Made by a program: the position numbers and the translations under genes. Shown here in pieces: positions 15,181 through 15,712 of a stretch of DNA of 15,712 bases (its first letter is position 1; every line of letters starts with the position of its first letter). Location: NCBI GenBank assembly GCA_047605605.1, contig JASGFG010000085.1, positions 1 to 15,712 on the forward strand. Reading direction: 5' to 3'. This stretch comes from JAATGA01 sp047605605 (lineage in GTDB: Bacteria; Pseudomonadota; Alphaproteobacteria; Rhodobacterales; Rhodobacteraceae). The notes under the pieces are model-generated. The model was given only the letters and a program-made list of their open reading frames with translations. It did not search any database and had not been told where the DNA came from.

Positions 15181-15323
15181 TTCCGCCACCCCCTCACGCG
15201 CCGCTCACCCTGTCGTGAACATAGCAGATCGCGGGCCGAACGCGCGGGGACAAATCGCGGTTCCTTCCCCGTTCCGATTTTCCGGCTGGACCGGCGCGCG
15301 ACCCCGCTTTACACCCCCGAACC
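15181..15323. promoter_or_regulatory. Divergent region between SH3b gene and parC
   Basis: 143 bases must carry promoters for both the leftward SH3b gene and the rightward parC. It is GC-rich and I cannot identify -35/-10 elements with confidence. No clear Shine-Dalgarno sequence precedes the parC ATG. Confidence 0.3.
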
Positions 15324-15712
15324 ATGGCAGATCCGACCGACGACATCCCCGAGGAACAATCGCTGACCGTGGCGGAACCGCTGTCGCGCGCCATTGGCGA
15401 GCGATACCTGACCTATGCGCTGTCCACGATCATGCACCGCGCCCTGCCGGATGCGCGCGACGGGCTGAAGCCGGTTCACCGCCGCATCCTTTACGCGATG
15501 CGCGAATTGCGGCTGACCCCGACCGGGGGGTTCCGCAAATCGGCCAAGATCGTCGGCGACGTGATGGGCAACTATCACCCGCATGGCGACGGGGCGATCT
15601 ATGACGCCATGGCGCGTCTGGCGCAGGATTTCAACGTCCGTTACCCGCTGGTCGACGGGCAGGGAAATTTTGGCAACATCGACGGCGACAGCCCCGCCGC
15701 CAGCCGCTATAC
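15324..15712 (+). CDS. parC: DNA topoisomerase IV subunit A (N-terminal part, runs off window)
   Basis: The first 129 codons plus part of the next, from the ATG at 15324 to the window edge. The type IIA topoisomerase breakage-reunion domain is evident: RAIGERYLTYALSTIMHRAL (22-41), DARDGLKPVHRRILYAM (43-59), the quinolone region YHPHGDGAIYDAM (84-96), and GQGNFGNIDGDSPAASRY ending in catalytic Tyr129, the last complete tyrosine codon at 15708-15710. ParC rather than GyrA is preferred from the acidic N-terminus and the FRKSAKIVGDVMGNYHPHGD context, as in alphaproteobacterial ParC. The position equivalent to E. coli Ser80 is Gly90, and Asp94 stands at the Glu84 position. With ParE it decatenates chromosomes. 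Confidence 0.92.
   Translation, partial: MADPTDDIPEEQSLTVAEPLSRAIGERYLTYALSTIMHRALPDARDGLKPVHRRILYAMRELRLTPTGGFRKSAKIVGDVMGNYHPHGDGAIYDAMARLAQDFNVRYPLVDGQGNFGNIDGDSPAASRY

Noticed and set aside
1..15712. CRISPR array, tRNA, rRNA, transposase or integrase
   Set aside because: No regularly spaced repeats, no tRNA-like cloverleaf noticed in the gaps and no mobile-element protein among the coding frames, so mobility of the conflict locus is not shown here.

Overview
The window is GC-rich DNA (roughly two thirds G+C) with long non-coding 'shadow' frames opposite its genes. The efeUOB, etfBA, PduO-type adenosyltransferase, HIG1-type 'twin transmembrane' and parC genes, and their arrangement, suggest an alphaproteobacterium of the Rhodobacteraceae/Paracoccus type. 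That placement rests on recognised protein families and gene order, not on any rRNA marker.

Left third (1-6632), accessory and the most interesting part. A leftward gene cut by the window edge encodes a signal-peptide/one-TM protein with a cysteine-containing periplasmic part and a long helical cytoplasmic part. Divergent from it, across about 100 AT-richer bases, runs a tight rightward three-gene operon joined by two 4-base ATGA overlaps: (1) an EAD1-like domain fused to a trypsin/V8-like serine protease with an intact His-Asp-Ser triad; (2) a second EAD1-like domain fused to a compact P-loop NTPase; (3) a 931-residue STAND-type NTPase with Walker A, Walker B, sensor Arg, GxP, predicted winged helix and helical-repeat C-terminus. 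This looks like an NLR-like bacterial conflict (probably anti-phage or programmed-death) system in which a sensor NTPase triggers a protease through homotypic EAD1 contacts. The domain families are known; this particular three-gene architecture and its membrane neighbour may not be described.

Middle (6688-10846), iron uptake. A leftward operon efeU-efeO-efeB-(efeM-like) encodes a ferrous/ferric iron import system: the EfeU permease, cupredoxin-M75 EfeO, the Tat-exported DyP peroxidase EfeB, and a second stand-alone M75 (imelysin) protein. A strong hairpin at 6650-6673 lies between this operon and the convergent conflict operon.

Right third (11087-15712), core metabolism and housekeeping, mostly leftward: etfB-etfA (electron transfer flavoprotein); a PduO-type cob(I)alamin adenosyltransferase preceded by a small HIG1-like two-TM protein; an SDR oxidoreductase; a membrane-anchored SH3b protein; and, divergent at the right edge, the start of parC (topoisomerase IV subunit A). 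There is no gene-free stretch over 300 bases; the longest is 10847-11086. I see no tRNA, rRNA, CRISPR array, insertion sequence or integrase.
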